Origin: Robertkochia flava
GTDB lineage: Bacteria; Bacteroidota; Bacteroidia; Flavobacteriales; Flavobacteriaceae
Assembly (NCBI RefSeq): GCF_020166515.1
Contig: NZ_JAINZT010000002.1
Span: 372,001 to 436,000 of the forward strand
Direction of reading: 5' to 3'
DNA length: 64,000 nt
Shown piece by piece: positions 43,465-52,482 of the stretch; positions within the stretch are counted from its first letter, which is position 1, and each line of letters begins with the position of its first letter. Under the pieces are notes generated by a model. That model was not told the origin of the DNA, did not search any database, and worked only from the letters and a program-made list of their open reading frames with translations. The translations under genes and the position numbers were made by a program.

Positions 43465-43507
43465 ATAAAAAATAAATTTCCAGGTTGCTGGAAACACAAG
43501 AAGAGAT

Positions 43508-44260
43508 ATGTTAAAGATCAAAAATTTACACGCTAGCGTAGAAGGAAAAGAGATCCTGAAAGGAATTAATCTGGAGGTGAATCCGGGAGAAGTACATGCC
43601 ATAATGGGCCCTAACGGTTCCGGTAAAAGTACCCTGGCCTCTGTGATCGCGGGAAATGAAGATTTTGAGATCACCGATGGAAGTATCGAACTCGAAGGAG
43701 AAGAGCTTAATGAAATGGCTCCCGAGGAACGTGCCCATCAGGGGGTATTCCTGTCTTTTCAGTACCCTGTGGAGATCCCCGGAGTTACGGTAACCAACTT
43801 TATGAAAACCGCGATCAATGAAACCCGTAAGGCCCGCGGACAGGAAGAAATGCCTGCCAATGAGATGCTCAAAAAGATCAGAGAGAAATCTGAACTGCTG
43901 GAGATCGACAGGAAGTTCCTTTCCAGGTCCCTTAATGAAGGGTTTTCCGGAGGAGAGAAGAAGCGAAATGAGATCTTTCAGCTGGCCATGATGGAGCCTA
44001 AGCTGGCCATTCTTGATGAGACCGATTCCGGACTCGATATCGATGCCCTTAAGATCGTTGCTAACGGGGTAAATCGTCTGAAAACCGACAAGAATGCTAC
44101 CATCGTTATTACGCACTACCAGCGCCTTCTGGATTATATCATCCCGGATCACGTACACGTATTGCTCAACGGGAAGATCGTGAAATCCGGAGGCAAGGAA
44201 CTTGCCCTGGAACTGGAGGAAAAAGGATACGACTGGATCAAGCAGGAAGCAGCGGTTTAA
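43508..44260 (+). CDS. sufC: Fe-S cluster assembly ATPase SufC
   Basis: A 250-residue ABC-type ATPase that powers SufB/SufD. Walker A is GPNGSGKST (34-42), the signature stretch is EGFSGGEKKRNEI (about 143-155), and Walker B is LAILDETDSGLD (about 166-177). The SufC-specific ETDSGLD is diagnostic. It overlaps neither neighbour; sufD follows after 15 bases. Confidence 0.97.
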   Translation: MLKIKNLHASVEGKEILKGINLEVNPGEVHAIMGPNGSGKSTLASVIAGNEDFEITDGSIELEGEELNEMAPEERAHQGVFLSFQYPVEIPGVTVTNFMKTAINETRKARGQEEMPANEMLKKIREKSELLEIDRKFLSRSLNEGFSGGEKKRNEIFQLAMMEPKLAILDETDSGLDIDALKIVANGVNRLKTDKNATIVITHYQRLLDYIIPDHVHVLLNGKIVKSGGKELALELEEKGYDWIKQEAAV

Positions 44261-44275
44261 AAAAGAAAAAATTAC

Positions 44276-45589
44276 ATGGATTTAAAAGATAAATTGATAT
44301 CGTCCTTTATGGCCTTCGAAAATACCGTGGATGTAAATCACCCGGTACATGAAGTCCGTTCAGAGGCGATCAAGAACTTTGAAAACCTGGGGTTTCCTTC
44401 CAAGAAAATGGAAGAATGGAAATACACCTCTCTGAAGAGCTTGCTTAAAAGCGATATGAGTGTGTTTCCTAAAAAGGAATCTAACCTGGATTACAAGGAC
44501 GTAAAGCAATATTTCATCCACGAGATCGAGTCTTACAAGATCGTTTTTATAGATGGGGTATATAGTTCTCACCTGTCGGAAACATCGCATGAAGGTCTTG
44601 ATGTGTGCCTGATGAGTGCAGCCTTAAGCAAACCTAAATATCGCCTGCTTATTGAAAACTATTTCAATAAGATCGCGGTCAGGGACGGATTGACCTCTTT
44701 GAATACTGCGTTCTCTAAAGAGGGCGCTTTTATTAATATTCCGAGAGGGGTGGTTGTGGAAAAACCGATACAGATCCTTCACTTTTCAACAGGGATGGAA
44801 TCTTCTCTGATGACCCAACCCAGAAACCTTATCGTGGTAGGGGAGAATGCGCATGTGCAGATTATCGAGCGTCATCAGAGTCTCACGGATAATCCCACGC
44901 TTACAAACAGCGTAACTGAGATCTTTGCCAATAAGAGAGGAATTGTTGATTACTACAAGATCCAGAATGACAAGGATGCCGCCTCCCTTATTGATAATAC
45001 TTACATCTCCCAGCAACGCAACAGCCATGTTTCTGTTCACACCTTTTCACTGGGTGGAAAATTAACGCGGAACAACCTGCAGTTTTTCCAGAAAGGAGAA
45101 TACCTGGATTCGACCCTTAAGGGGATTACGATCACAGATAAGAAACAGCATGTAGATCATTCTACCCTGGTGCATCACGCTCAGCCTAATTGTGAAAGCC
45201 ATCAGGATTATAAAGGTATTTACGCCGATAAGAGTACCGGGGTATTCAATGGTAGGATCGTTGTGGAAAAGGAGGCTCAGAAAACCAATGGGTTTCAGCA
45301 AAGCAATAACATCCTGTTAGACGATACGGCTACCATCAATGCCAAGCCGCAACTCGAGATCTTTGCAGACGATGTGCGCTGTTCACATGGTTGTACCATC
45401 GGTCAGTTGGATGATGAGGCACTTCTCTACCTGAGGTCAAGAGGAATCCCCAAAAAGGAGGCTACTGCACTACTTATGTTCGGTTTTGCCAATAATGTTC
45501 TCGAAAGTGTTAAGATCCCGGAACTTAAGCAACGCATCACCAGGCTTATCGCAGATAAGCTGGGCGTGAACCTTGGTTTCGACCTGTAA
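44276..45589 (+). CDS. sufD: Fe-S cluster assembly protein SufD
   Basis: A 437-residue partner of SufB in the SufBC2D scaffold. The N-terminal helical region contains PSKKMEEWKYT, the common SufD start of the beta-helix is near 150, and the C-terminal CSHGCTIGQLDDEALLYLRSRGI block is the family signature. Last gene of the first SUF unit; a terminator follows at 45615. Confidence 0.96.
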   Translation: MDLKDKLISSFMAFENTVDVNHPVHEVRSEAIKNFENLGFPSKKMEEWKYTSLKSLLKSDMSVFPKKESNLDYKDVKQYFIHEIESYKIVFIDGVYSSHLSETSHEGLDVCLMSAALSKPKYRLLIENYFNKIAVRDGLTSLNTAFSKEGAFINIPRGVVVEKPIQILHFSTGMESSLMTQPRNLIVVGENAHVQIIERHQSLTDNPTLTNSVTEIFANKRGIVDYYKIQNDKDAASLIDNTYISQQRNSHVSVHTFSLGGKLTRNNLQFFQKGEYLDSTLKGITITDKKQHVDHSTLVHHAQPNCESHQDYKGIYADKSTGVFNGRIVVEKEAQKTNGFQQSNNILLDDTATINAKPQLEIFADDVRCSHGCTIGQLDDEALLYLRSRGIPKKEATALLMFGFANNVLESVKIPELKQRITRLIADKLGVNLGFDL

Positions 45590-45614
45590 CAGTTCGAAGG
45601 AATAAAATAGCAAG

Positions 45615-45646
45615 AGCGGGCGGCCTTTTCGGTTTGCCCGCTTTTT
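45615..45646 (+). terminator. Terminator after sufD
   Basis: A 7-bp G/C stem (AGCGGGC, 45615-45621, with GCCCGCT, 45636-45642) with a 14-base loop and a T-run. It overlaps the stop region of the opposite-strand serine hydrolase. Confidence 0.75.
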
Positions 45647-46991
45647 ATTTTATTGCAGCTGTGATGCCTCCTGCAAAGGCATTGAAATCAAAATGATCGC
45701 CATTGGTGAGTCCAAGACGTACGATCACCATGTCTTTTGAAGGAACGATGTAGACCCGCTGTCCCTGGTAACCATCCGCATAATACGTGTCCCGGGGAAC
45801 ATCCGGCATGACTCCGGAGGCGTTCAACCAGAAGTGCCCTCCGTAGATCCCTTCAGAATCGGAGGCCGGAGTGCTCACATACCTGGCCCAATCTTCAGAA
45901 AAGATCCTTTCGCCGTTCCAATCCCCCTTGTGGAGATAAAGTAATCCGAATTTCCCCCAGTCTCTAGCGGTGGCCCAACTGTAGGAAGAGCCCACGTAGT
46001 TTCCCGAAGCATCGGTTTCCAGGATCATACTGCTCATTCCAATGCGGTCGATCAGGTCGTGGTATGGAAAATCAAGGTATCCCTGCAGGTCGTCAAAGGT
46101 ATTGCGCAGTAACCCGGAAAGTAAATTGGAAGTCCCGGAGGAATAGTAATAATGACTACCGGGAGGGTAGAGCAGTTCCTTTTCTGCCTGTGCCTGGCTC
46201 ATATCTTCTGCCTTGAAAAGCATTTGAGTAACATCTGAGATCCGGGTGTAATCTTCCTCCCAGGCCAGTCCGCTGCTCATCTGTAAAAGATGGTTGTAGG
46301 TTATTTTCCGGCGTTCATCATTTTGCCAGCTCGGTACAGGAGCCGGGCTGGAAATATCGATTTTTCCCTGGTAGTCGAGAATTCCATATAGGGTCGAAGT
46401 GATGCTTTTGGTCATAGACCATCCCAGGTGAAGCGAAGTGCTGTCGAACCCGGGGGCATAAGCTTCTGCAATGATCTGATTCTTATAGAGCACTAAAACC
46501 GCCCGGGTTTTTTTCATGGCGTTATCTTCAAAGGCTTCCTTGACTGTAGCGGCAAGGAGTTCCCGGTCTACCTCCGGGAACAGGGTGTCTTTTTGGGGAC
46601 CATCCCCGTAGGGATAGGGTTGAGGGGAAGTCCTGGGGCTTCTTTGAGGCCTTTCCCCGAATGGCAGCTCTGATATAGAATCAGGAAGGAGAACACAGCC
46701 CAATCCGGGATAATATTTTGCAGTTCTTTCTTTCATCCCGAATACAGCGGCGGTTGCTGTCTGTTCTGTTCGCTGTACTTTGTCTGCAGCAAGGTCTACA
46801 GGTGAAAAATTATTGTCTACACTGTCGGTGTAGGCTTCCGGGCGACCCGCAATATAGGTACAGGAACAATTGCTCTTAGAAGAGTATCCGGTGATCAGAT
46901 CGAGTTTGGGGTAGTTCAGGTAGAAGAGGATGGCAATACCCGCCGGAATAAGAATAAGAAGGAGTTTGAACGCTTGTTTTAGTCGGGTCAC
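45645..46991 (-). CDS. Membrane-anchored serine hydrolase, beta-lactamase fold
   Basis: A 448-residue protein with one N-terminal membrane segment (about 9-26) and then a linker with three Cys (NCSCTYIAG and GLGCVLL). The catalytic SxxK is SMTK (192-195) in LGWSMTKSITST. A YSSGTSN near 300 gives the second motif, and the third-motif His-x-Gly is replaced by YQG in DGYQGQ. It lies on the opposite strand between sufD and sufS, interrupting the SUF gene order. Substrate unknown; one of three relatives in the window. Confidence 0.84.
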   Translation of the reverse strand: MTRLKQAFKLLLILIPAGIAILFYLNYPKLDLITGYSSKSNCSCTYIAGRPEAYTDSVDNNFSPVDLAADKVQRTEQTATAAVFGMKERTAKYYPGLGCVLLPDSISELPFGERPQRSPRTSPQPYPYGDGPQKDTLFPEVDRELLAATVKEAFEDNAMKKTRAVLVLYKNQIIAEAYAPGFDSTSLHLGWSMTKSITSTLYGILDYQGKIDISSPAPVPSWQNDERRKITYNHLLQMSSGLAWEEDYTRISDVTQMLFKAEDMSQAQAEKELLYPPGSHYYYSSGTSNLLSGLLRNTFDDLQGYLDFPYHDLIDRIGMSSMILETDASGNYVGSSYSWATARDWGKFGLLYLHKGDWNGERIFSEDWARYVSTPASDSEGIYGGHFWLNASGVMPDVPRDTYYADGYQGQRVYIVPSKDMVIVRLGLTNGDHFDFNAFAGGITAAIK

Positions 46992-47056
46992 TTTAAACGG
47001 GACTTTTGAGGTTTAAATTAATCTCAAGATAGGGATTCCTCCTAATAAATACTTAG

Positions 47057-47064
47057 TATTTTTG
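47057..47064 (+). promoter_or_regulatory. -7 promoter box of sufS
   Basis: TATTTTTG matches TAnnTTTG, 14 bases before the sufS ATG. Confidence 0.55.
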
Positions 47065-47078
47065 CGTAAAGAATTGTT

Positions 47079-48293
47079 ATGATCGACGTTAAGAGCATAC
47101 GGGAAGATTTTCCCATTCTCAAAAGAGAGATCAACGGCTATCCATTGGTATACCTGGATAATGCGGCTACCTCCCAAACCCCGAAGCAGGTAATCGATAC
47201 CATTGTTGATTATTATTCGAATTATAATGCCAACATCCATCGGGGGGTACATACCCTTTCACAGGAAGCTACCGATAAATATGAGATGGCCCGGAAGACC
47301 ATCCAAAAGCATTTCAATGCAAAGCATTCTTATGAGATCCTCTTTACCTCAGGAACCACCCATGGGATCAATCTCGTGGCCAGTGGTTTTGCTGCCTTGC
47401 TTAAGCCCGGAGACGAGTTGTTGGTGTCGGCCATGGAACATCATTCCAATATAGTGCCCTGGCAAATGCTGTGTGAAAAAACAGGAGCTGTTTTAAAGGT
47501 CATCCCTATGAATGAGGAAGGGGACCTGGTAATGGATTCCTATAAGGCGCTTCTTAACGATAAGACCAAACTGGTTTTCTGCAATCATATTTCCAATGCT
47601 CTGGGCTCGATTAATCCTGTAGAAGAGATCATAGCCGGAGCCCACGCCGTAGGCGCTGCTGTGCTGATAGACGGCGCGCAGGCATGTCCTCACCTCAAGG
47701 CAGATGTTCAGGCGCTGGATGTAGATTTTTATACGGTATCTGCCCATAAAATGTGTGGTCCTACCGGGGTGGGGGTTTTGTACGGAAAAGAGGAATGGTT
47801 GCGAAAGTTACCCCCTTACCAGGGTGGAGGAGAAATGATAGCCGAGGTTAGTTTTGAAAAGACGACCTACGCTGATCTGCCTCACAAATTCGAGGCAGGA
47901 ACTCCTAATATATGCGGCGGAATTGCTTTCGGAGCAGCCGTGGATTACCTGAACGGAATAGGGATGGATGCAATAGCTGCCTACGAGCAGGAATTGCTGC
48001 AATACGCTACCGGTAAACTCCTGGAGATTCCCGGGGTGAGGATCTTCGGAACCTCTGCCAATAAAACTTCCGTGATCTCCTTTAATATTGAAGGGATTCA
48101 CCCTTATGATATAGGTGCTATACTCGATAAACTGGGCGTTGCTGTGCGCACCGGCCACCATTGTGCCCAACCTATTATGGATTACTACAAGATCCCGGGT
48201 ACGGTGAGGGCGAGCTTTGCCTTTTACAACACCAGGGAAGAGGTGGACACTTTTATTGAAGCGGTTAAAAGGGCCAGAAACATGCTGTTGTAA
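47079..48293 (+). CDS. sufS: Cysteine desulfurase SufS
   Basis: A 404-residue cytoplasmic PLP enzyme that pulls sulfur from cysteine for cluster assembly and passes it to SufE. The PLP Lys is Lys224 in VSAHKMCGPTG, and the persulfide Cys is Cys362 in TGHHCAQP, the short loop of the SufS (group II) type. Length fits. It is separated from sufD by the serine hydrolase and has its own promoter; a long hairpin follows it. Confidence 0.97.
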   Translation: MIDVKSIREDFPILKREINGYPLVYLDNAATSQTPKQVIDTIVDYYSNYNANIHRGVHTLSQEATDKYEMARKTIQKHFNAKHSYEILFTSGTTHGINLVASGFAALLKPGDELLVSAMEHHSNIVPWQMLCEKTGAVLKVIPMNEEGDLVMDSYKALLNDKTKLVFCNHISNALGSINPVEEIIAGAHAVGAAVLIDGAQACPHLKADVQALDVDFYTVSAHKMCGPTGVGVLYGKEEWLRKLPPYQGGGEMIAEVSFEKTTYADLPHKFEAGTPNICGGIAFGAAVDYLNGIGMDAIAAYEQELLQYATGKLLEIPGVRIFGTSANKTSVISFNIEGIHPYDIGAILDKLGVAVRTGHHCAQPIMDYYKIPGTVRASFAFYNTREEVDTFIEAVKRARNMLL

Positions 48294-48323
48294 GAATAGA
48301 GAGTATTCAGATCTCATTTTAAG

Positions 48324-48362
48324 GCGCGTTGTTTAATTGTTGATAACTTTTAAACAACGCGC
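48324..48362 (+). terminator. Long hairpin after sufS
   Basis: A 13-bp perfect stem (GCGCGTTGTTTAA, 48324-48336, with TTAAACAACGCGC, 48350-48362) with a 13-base loop. No pure T-run follows (TTCTTCGTTT), so it may be a terminator or an mRNA-stability stem. Confidence 0.55.
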
Positions 48363-48503
48363 TTCTTCGTTTAAAAGAGGGATCTGATCGATGAAATGCA
48401 TGTAGCTTCCAGGGCGAAACGGCATTTTTGTACTAAACAACTTGTTAAACTATCGTTAAAATAATGTATCTTTTCTTTCTATTAATCTAATATCTAATCA
48501 TTT

Positions 48504-49478
48504 ATGAAAAGAATATTTTTAAGTCTCGCGGCGGCATTTCTCTTGTTTTCCTGCGAGCAGGGTTCCTCCGGCGAAGAGTTCAATACGGATCAAAGCAGTG
48601 AATTGCAGGAGCAATTTGAATTTGCAGACGATCAATGTGGTACCATGGGGGTTCTCGATGAAAAACTGGCATCCGATCCGGATCTAGCCCTGAACATGCA
48701 GGCAGTGGAATTGCACACCAGTTCTGTTATGAAAAACGGGCTGTCTCAGCGTTTGGTAAATGGAGTCATTGAAATCCCGGTGGTTTTTCATATCATTTAC
48801 CGCACGGAAAGCGAGAACATTCCGCTTTCACAAATCCAGGAACAGATCGATGCCCTTAATGAAGATTTTAATCTTCAGAATCCTGGGAGATCTACGATTC
48901 CTGCCGAATTTCAAAGTGTGGAATCCAACATCGGCATCCGTTTCGTGTTGGAAGATGTGATCCGGGTGAACTCCAGAAACCGTCAATGGAGGCCGGATGA
49001 TTCTATGAAATTTACGGCATCAGGAGGTAGTGATGTGGTCAACCCTCAGGAGTTTCTCAATATCTGGGTGGTTAATAATATGCCTTATCGTGGAGGTAAT
49101 ATTCTCGGCTATGCCCAATTCCCCGGAGGCGACTGGGCAACAGACGGCGTTGTTCTCGATCATCGCTTCACCGGAAACACCGTGTACTCCACGGGAAGAA
49201 CGGCAACCCATGAGGTGGGTCACTGGCTGAATTTACGTCACATTTGGGGTGATGGAGGTTGTGGAGCTTCCGATTTTGTAGCCGACACCCCCGATGCCGA
49301 CGGCCCAAGCAGAGGGTGTCCGACTTATCCTACCGTAAGTTGTAATACCAATGACATGACCATGAACTTTATGGATTACTCCAATGATCCTTGTCTCAAT
49401 ATGTTTACAGAAGGGCAGAAAGTAAGGATGTTCGCAAATTTTGAAAATGGCGGATTTCGGGCTACAATGGCCGATTAA
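48504..49478 (+). CDS. M43 pappalysin/cytophagalysin-type zinc metalloprotease lipoprotein
   Basis: A 324-residue lipoprotein with lipobox LLFSC (Cys17) and an acidic region after it, so it is probably surface-exposed. The zinc motif HEVGHWLNLRH (His236, Glu237, His240, His246) is complete, and a Met-turn lies in MNFMDYSND. At 243 the usual Gly of HExxHxxGxxH is Asn, an unusual change. Six or so Cys (for example GDGGCGAS and SCNTND) may form disulfides. It sits between sufS and sufE; nothing links it functionally to SUF. Confidence 0.85.
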   Translation: MKRIFLSLAAAFLLFSCEQGSSGEEFNTDQSSELQEQFEFADDQCGTMGVLDEKLASDPDLALNMQAVELHTSSVMKNGLSQRLVNGVIEIPVVFHIIYRTESENIPLSQIQEQIDALNEDFNLQNPGRSTIPAEFQSVESNIGIRFVLEDVIRVNSRNRQWRPDDSMKFTASGGSDVVNPQEFLNIWVVNNMPYRGGNILGYAQFPGGDWATDGVVLDHRFTGNTVYSTGRTATHEVGHWLNLRHIWGDGGCGASDFVADTPDADGPSRGCPTYPTVSCNTNDMTMNFMDYSNDPCLNMFTEGQKVRMFANFENGGFRATMAD

Positions 49479-49506
49479 TTACCGGGTTTTGGTAAGAATT
49501 AGCTCT

Positions 49507-49534
49507 AAAGGCACCAAGAAGGGTGCCTTTTTTT
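49507..49534 (+). terminator. Terminator after the M43 protease gene
   Basis: A 9-bp stem (AAAGGCACC, 49507-49515, with GGTGCCTTT, 49522-49530) with a 6-base loop and a T-run to 49534. Confidence 0.85.
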
Positions 49535-49558
49535 ATACATTTAAACGAAATCTCGCCT

Positions 49559-49987
49559 ATGAAAATTTTAACCACGATCCTTTTTTTAACGCTGATTACA
49601 GGAGGATGCCTTTTCCAGGACCGGGAAGTGGTTCGTGAATTGCGCTATGAAGCCTTTACCAGGGGAAGTTCTTTTGAGGTCCTGGTGACTAGGGATAGTA
49701 TAAAAGTAAGAGAAGGGTTCAGGGGAACACCCTGGAGCAGCAGGAAATTAACACCCTCTGAATGGGATAATTTACTGAAGCGGCTTGAGGGGGTTGATGT
49801 ACAGGGGATGAAATCCCTGGAGCCACCTTCCTCCAAACGGTATTCAGATGCTGCGGCTCATGCACTAGTGCATGTACTTACACCATCTGAGGAGTATACT
49901 TCTGTTGAATTTGATCATGAGAATCCGCCGGAAGCGCTTGAATCATTGGTTAAAGCTATGATAACATTGGCAGAAACAGTTGAATAG
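49559..49987 (+). CDS. Small lipoprotein of unknown function
   Basis: A 142-residue protein starting at ATG 49559 (MKILTTILFLTLITGGC), so the mature form begins at the lipobox Cys17. The body is mixed alpha/beta with KLTPSEWDNLLKRLEGV and a final DHENPPEALESLVKAM stretch. A longer upstream frame (from 49523) is less likely, because it crosses the terminator end. I do not recognise the family. It is separated from sufE by 39 bases that hold sufE's promoter, so it is not part of the SUF transcript. Confidence 0.7.
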   Translation: MKILTTILFLTLITGGCLFQDREVVRELRYEAFTRGSSFEVLVTRDSIKVREGFRGTPWSSRKLTPSEWDNLLKRLEGVDVQGMKSLEPPSSKRYSDAAAHALVHVLTPSEEYTSVEFDHENPPEALESLVKAMITLAETVE

Positions 49988-50002
49988 CAGGTATACTTGT
50001 TG

Positions 50003-50010
50003 TATTTTTG
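50003..50010 (+). promoter_or_regulatory. -7 promoter box of the sufE operon
   Basis: TATTTTTG matches TAnnTTTG, 16 bases before the sufE ATG at 50027. A TTG about 20 bases upstream may serve as -33. Confidence 0.55.
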
Positions 50011-50026
50011 CGACAAAACAAAGTCT

Positions 50027-50449
50027 ATGACCATAAAAGAAATCCAGGACGCCATTGTAGATGAATTCTCCATGTTTGACGATTGGATGCAGCGGTATGA
50101 ATATATGATCGAGCTGGGTAAGTCGTTACCTCTTATCGATGAGAAATATAAGACCGATGACAACCTGATTAAGGGTTGTCAGAGCAAGGTTTGGGTACAC
50201 GCAGCACTGGATGGCGATAAGCTTGTTTTTACTGCAGACAGTGATGCGATCATCACCAAAGGGATCATTGCCATTCTTATCAGAGCATTCTCCGGGCAAT
50301 CGCCAAAAGCCATCATGGAAGCCGATACAGCATTTATCGATGAGATCGGGCTTAAGGAACATCTTTCGCCAACAAGGGCAAATGGTCTGGTGAGCATGAT
50401 CAAGCAACTGAAGATGTATGCCATAGCCTACCAAACACAACTTAATTAA
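50027..50449 (+). CDS. sufE: Sulfur transfer protein SufE
   Basis: A 140-residue cytoplasmic protein that accepts sulfane sulfur from SufS and hands it to SufB. The start is ATG 50027 (MTIKEIQDA); a longer frame begins before the promoter. The active Cys is Cys51 in IKGCQSKVWV, the same place as in the enteric protein. Homologous blocks LGKSLPLIDEKYKTDDNL and MIKQL are present. The DUF59 gene follows after 6 bases. Confidence 0.95.
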   Translation: MTIKEIQDAIVDEFSMFDDWMQRYEYMIELGKSLPLIDEKYKTDDNLIKGCQSKVWVHAALDGDKLVFTADSDAIITKGIIAILIRAFSGQSPKAIMEADTAFIDEIGLKEHLSPTRANGLVSMIKQLKMYAIAYQTQLN

Positions 50450-50455
50450 ACAGCA

Positions 50456-50782
50456 ATGAGCGAAACAACTATAGATACTACCGAGTTGGGAGAAAAGATC
50501 GTTAAGGTGTTAAAGACCATTTACGATCCGGAGATCCCTGTTGATATATATGAATTGGGACTTATTTACGACGTTTTTGTAAATGAGGATCACGACGTAA
50601 AGATCCTGATGACCCTGACCACACCCAACTGTCCGGTGGCAGAAACCCTGCCTGTGGAAGTGGAGGAAAAGGTAAAAACCATTGAACAGGTAAAGGACGC
50701 TGAGGTAGAGATCACCTTTGATCCGCCATGGAGCCAGGACCTGATGAGTGAGGAGGCCAAACTGGAACTCGGGTTACTTTAA
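50456..50782 (+). CDS. DUF59/MIP18-family Fe-S assembly protein (SufT-like)
   Basis: A 108-residue member of the DUF59 family, which helps mature iron-sulfur proteins and is often encoded in SUF clusters (SufT). Conserved features are YDPEIPVDIYELGLIYDV (about 22-39) and the Cys in LTTPNCPVAETLP (about 58-70). Length is normal. It follows sufE directly, in agreement with the pathway. Confidence 0.93.
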   Translation: MSETTIDTTELGEKIVKVLKTIYDPEIPVDIYELGLIYDVFVNEDHDVKILMTLTTPNCPVAETLPVEVEEKVKTIEQVKDAEVEITFDPPWSQDLMSEEAKLELGLL

Positions 50783-50923
50783 TTCCGAAGCCCGATACAG
50801 GTGCACAGGAAATTTTAAACGGACTTCGGATTTCAGGTTATGGTGCGATTGTGCGAAGTAGTGCCACATCCTTTGAAATCCGGTTTCATCCCTTTCACAA
50901 TTAACAGAATAGATATTTTTATT

Positions 50924-51427
50924 TTGGACGAAATCAGAAATCGCGTAGCAGAAAGCAAGCTGGTAACTTTTGATCTGGAAGACCTCTACCCGGAAGGGGA
51001 ACGGGTACTTCTGGACATTAAAGACTGGCTTTATGAAGGCGTTTTGTTAAGGGAAAAAGAGTTCAGGGAAAATTTAAACGCGGTAGACTGGACAGCTTTT
51101 ACCGGGAAATACGTGGCCTTGCACTGTTCTACAGAGGCCATTGTGCCGGCCTGGGCCTTTATGCTGATTGCCACTCATCTGGCTCCCTATGCGAAGAAGA
51201 CCATTACAGGCAACCTGGAACAACTGGAGAGTGCCATTTATCAGGAAGCTATTGCAGATCTCGACCTGGAGTACCTGAGGGACCTTCCGGTTATAGTTAA
51301 AGGGTGTTCTAAAAAGCCTGTCCCCCAAAACGCATATCTTTTTCTTATAAAAAAATTGCATACGGTAGCGAAAACCATAATGTATGGGGAGGCCTGTTCA
51401 TCTGTGCCTTTGTACAAACGTCGATAA
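50924..51427 (+). CDS. DUF2480-family protein
   Basis: A 167-residue protein of a family I recognise as DUF2480, found in SUF clusters of Bacteroidota with no known function. The start is taken as TTG 50924, giving MDEIRNRVAESKLVTFDLED; a longer frame (from 50840) extends into the upstream gap and lacks homologous look. Conserved landmarks are LEDLYPEGERVLLDIKDWLYEG (about 16-37) and VALHCSTEAIVPAWAFMLIA. Two Cys near the C-terminus (KGCSKKPV, GEACSSV) may have a cluster or metal role. Confidence 0.8.
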   Translation: MDEIRNRVAESKLVTFDLEDLYPEGERVLLDIKDWLYEGVLLREKEFRENLNAVDWTAFTGKYVALHCSTEAIVPAWAFMLIATHLAPYAKKTITGNLEQLESAIYQEAIADLDLEYLRDLPVIVKGCSKKPVPQNAYLFLIKKLHTVAKTIMYGEACSSVPLYKRR

Positions 51428-51516
51428 TTTGACGGATATTTCGTCTTTCCGAAGTTGTATTGATTATATTTAAGAAGTGATTCTTAGGGGTTTATCTCCT
51501 TTTCTAATGCTACACT

Positions 51517-52446
51517 ATGAAACATTTCTTATTATTCATCCTGATGGGTGCCCTCACCTTATCTGTTCAGGGACAAACCGTGGAGGAGCTCAAAGCCCTT
51601 AAAGCCCAAAAACAGGATTCTCTTGATGCCTTACAAGGCCAGATCGACGACATTGATAAAAAAATTAAGGAATTTCCCGGCTGGAAATTTGGAGCAATTG
51701 CCACGGCAGGGTTCAATGTTTCCCAATTCAGTAACTGGTATGCCCAGGGTTCGCCAAACGTGAACTCCGGGAAGATCGGAGTTATTTTTAATGGGTTTGC
51801 GAATCTGGACCGGGAGAAGTTTTTCTGGCGAAATGCTGCCAATATCAATCTTCAGTGGATCAAGTTCGACGATAAGGACAATCCCGATGATGAGGATGGG
51901 TACCGGGAGGCTACCGATGTCTTCAATATTAATTCTCTGTATGGTTATAAACTAAATGAAAAGTTCGCCCTCTCCGCCATGGGAGAATACCGGACTACCA
52001 TATTGAGTAATTTTAATGATCCCGGTTACCTGGACCTGGGGGTGGGGGGCACCTGGACCGCCATCAAGGATGAATTGGTCCTGGTGGTGCATCCGCTCAA
52101 CTACAATTTCGTTTTCAGTGATGAAGATGATATTTTCACCTCATCTGCGGGTTGTAAGGTGCTGGCGGATTATACAAAAGCCATTGGAAAACTGAAGTTC
52201 AAGTCAAATTTTTCTGGATTTTTCAGTTATCGCGATTCCAATTACTCCAACTGGACCTGGACAAATACCCTGGGATATACTTTGTGGAAGAATATCGGTA
52301 TGGGGTTTGAATTTGGACTGAGAGATAATAAACAGGAAGCCCTCAATTACGCCTTGAACACCCTGGATATCGCAGATGCAGATTATGACAATATCGACAA
52401 TAACCTGCAGTCGTACTGGCTCTTTGGAGTGAACTACAGCTTTTAA
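51517..52446 (+). CDS. DUF3078-family outer-membrane beta-barrel protein
   Basis: A 309-residue protein with a signal peptide (about 1-19, ending SVQGQ), a short coiled coil (about 22-55, KALKAQKQDSLDALQGQ) and a beta-barrel ending in LFGVNYSF, a terminal aromatic residue typical of outer-membrane assembly. It is of the type named DUF3078. In Bacteroidota this gene often follows the SUF/DUF2480 genes, as here. Likely an OM porin-like or structural protein; no transport substrate can be deduced. Confidence 0.82.
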   Translation: MKHFLLFILMGALTLSVQGQTVEELKALKAQKQDSLDALQGQIDDIDKKIKEFPGWKFGAIATAGFNVSQFSNWYAQGSPNVNSGKIGVIFNGFANLDREKFFWRNAANINLQWIKFDDKDNPDDEDGYREATDVFNINSLYGYKLNEKFALSAMGEYRTTILSNFNDPGYLDLGVGGTWTAIKDELVLVVHPLNYNFVFSDEDDIFTSSAGCKVLADYTKAIGKLKFKSNFSGFFSYRDSNYSNWTWTNTLGYTLWKNIGMGFEFGLRDNKQEALNYALNTLDIADADYDNIDNNLQSYWLFGVNYSF

Positions 52447-52453
52447 AATATAG

Positions 52454-52482
52454 AAAAAGGCAGCCTTGAGGCTGCCTTTTTT
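52454..52482. terminator. Shared terminator of DUF3078 and hflX genes
   Basis: A 12-bp perfect stem (AAAAAGGCAGCC, 52454-52465, with GGCTGCCTTTTT, 52470-52481), 4-base loop, T-rich on both strands. The hflX stop codon begins at its right edge. Confidence 0.88.

Noticed and set aside
45645-46991. Calling the serine hydrolase a beta-lactamase resistance gene
   Set aside because: The third motif is YQG, and similar proteins are mostly esterases or peptidases; resistance cannot be inferred.
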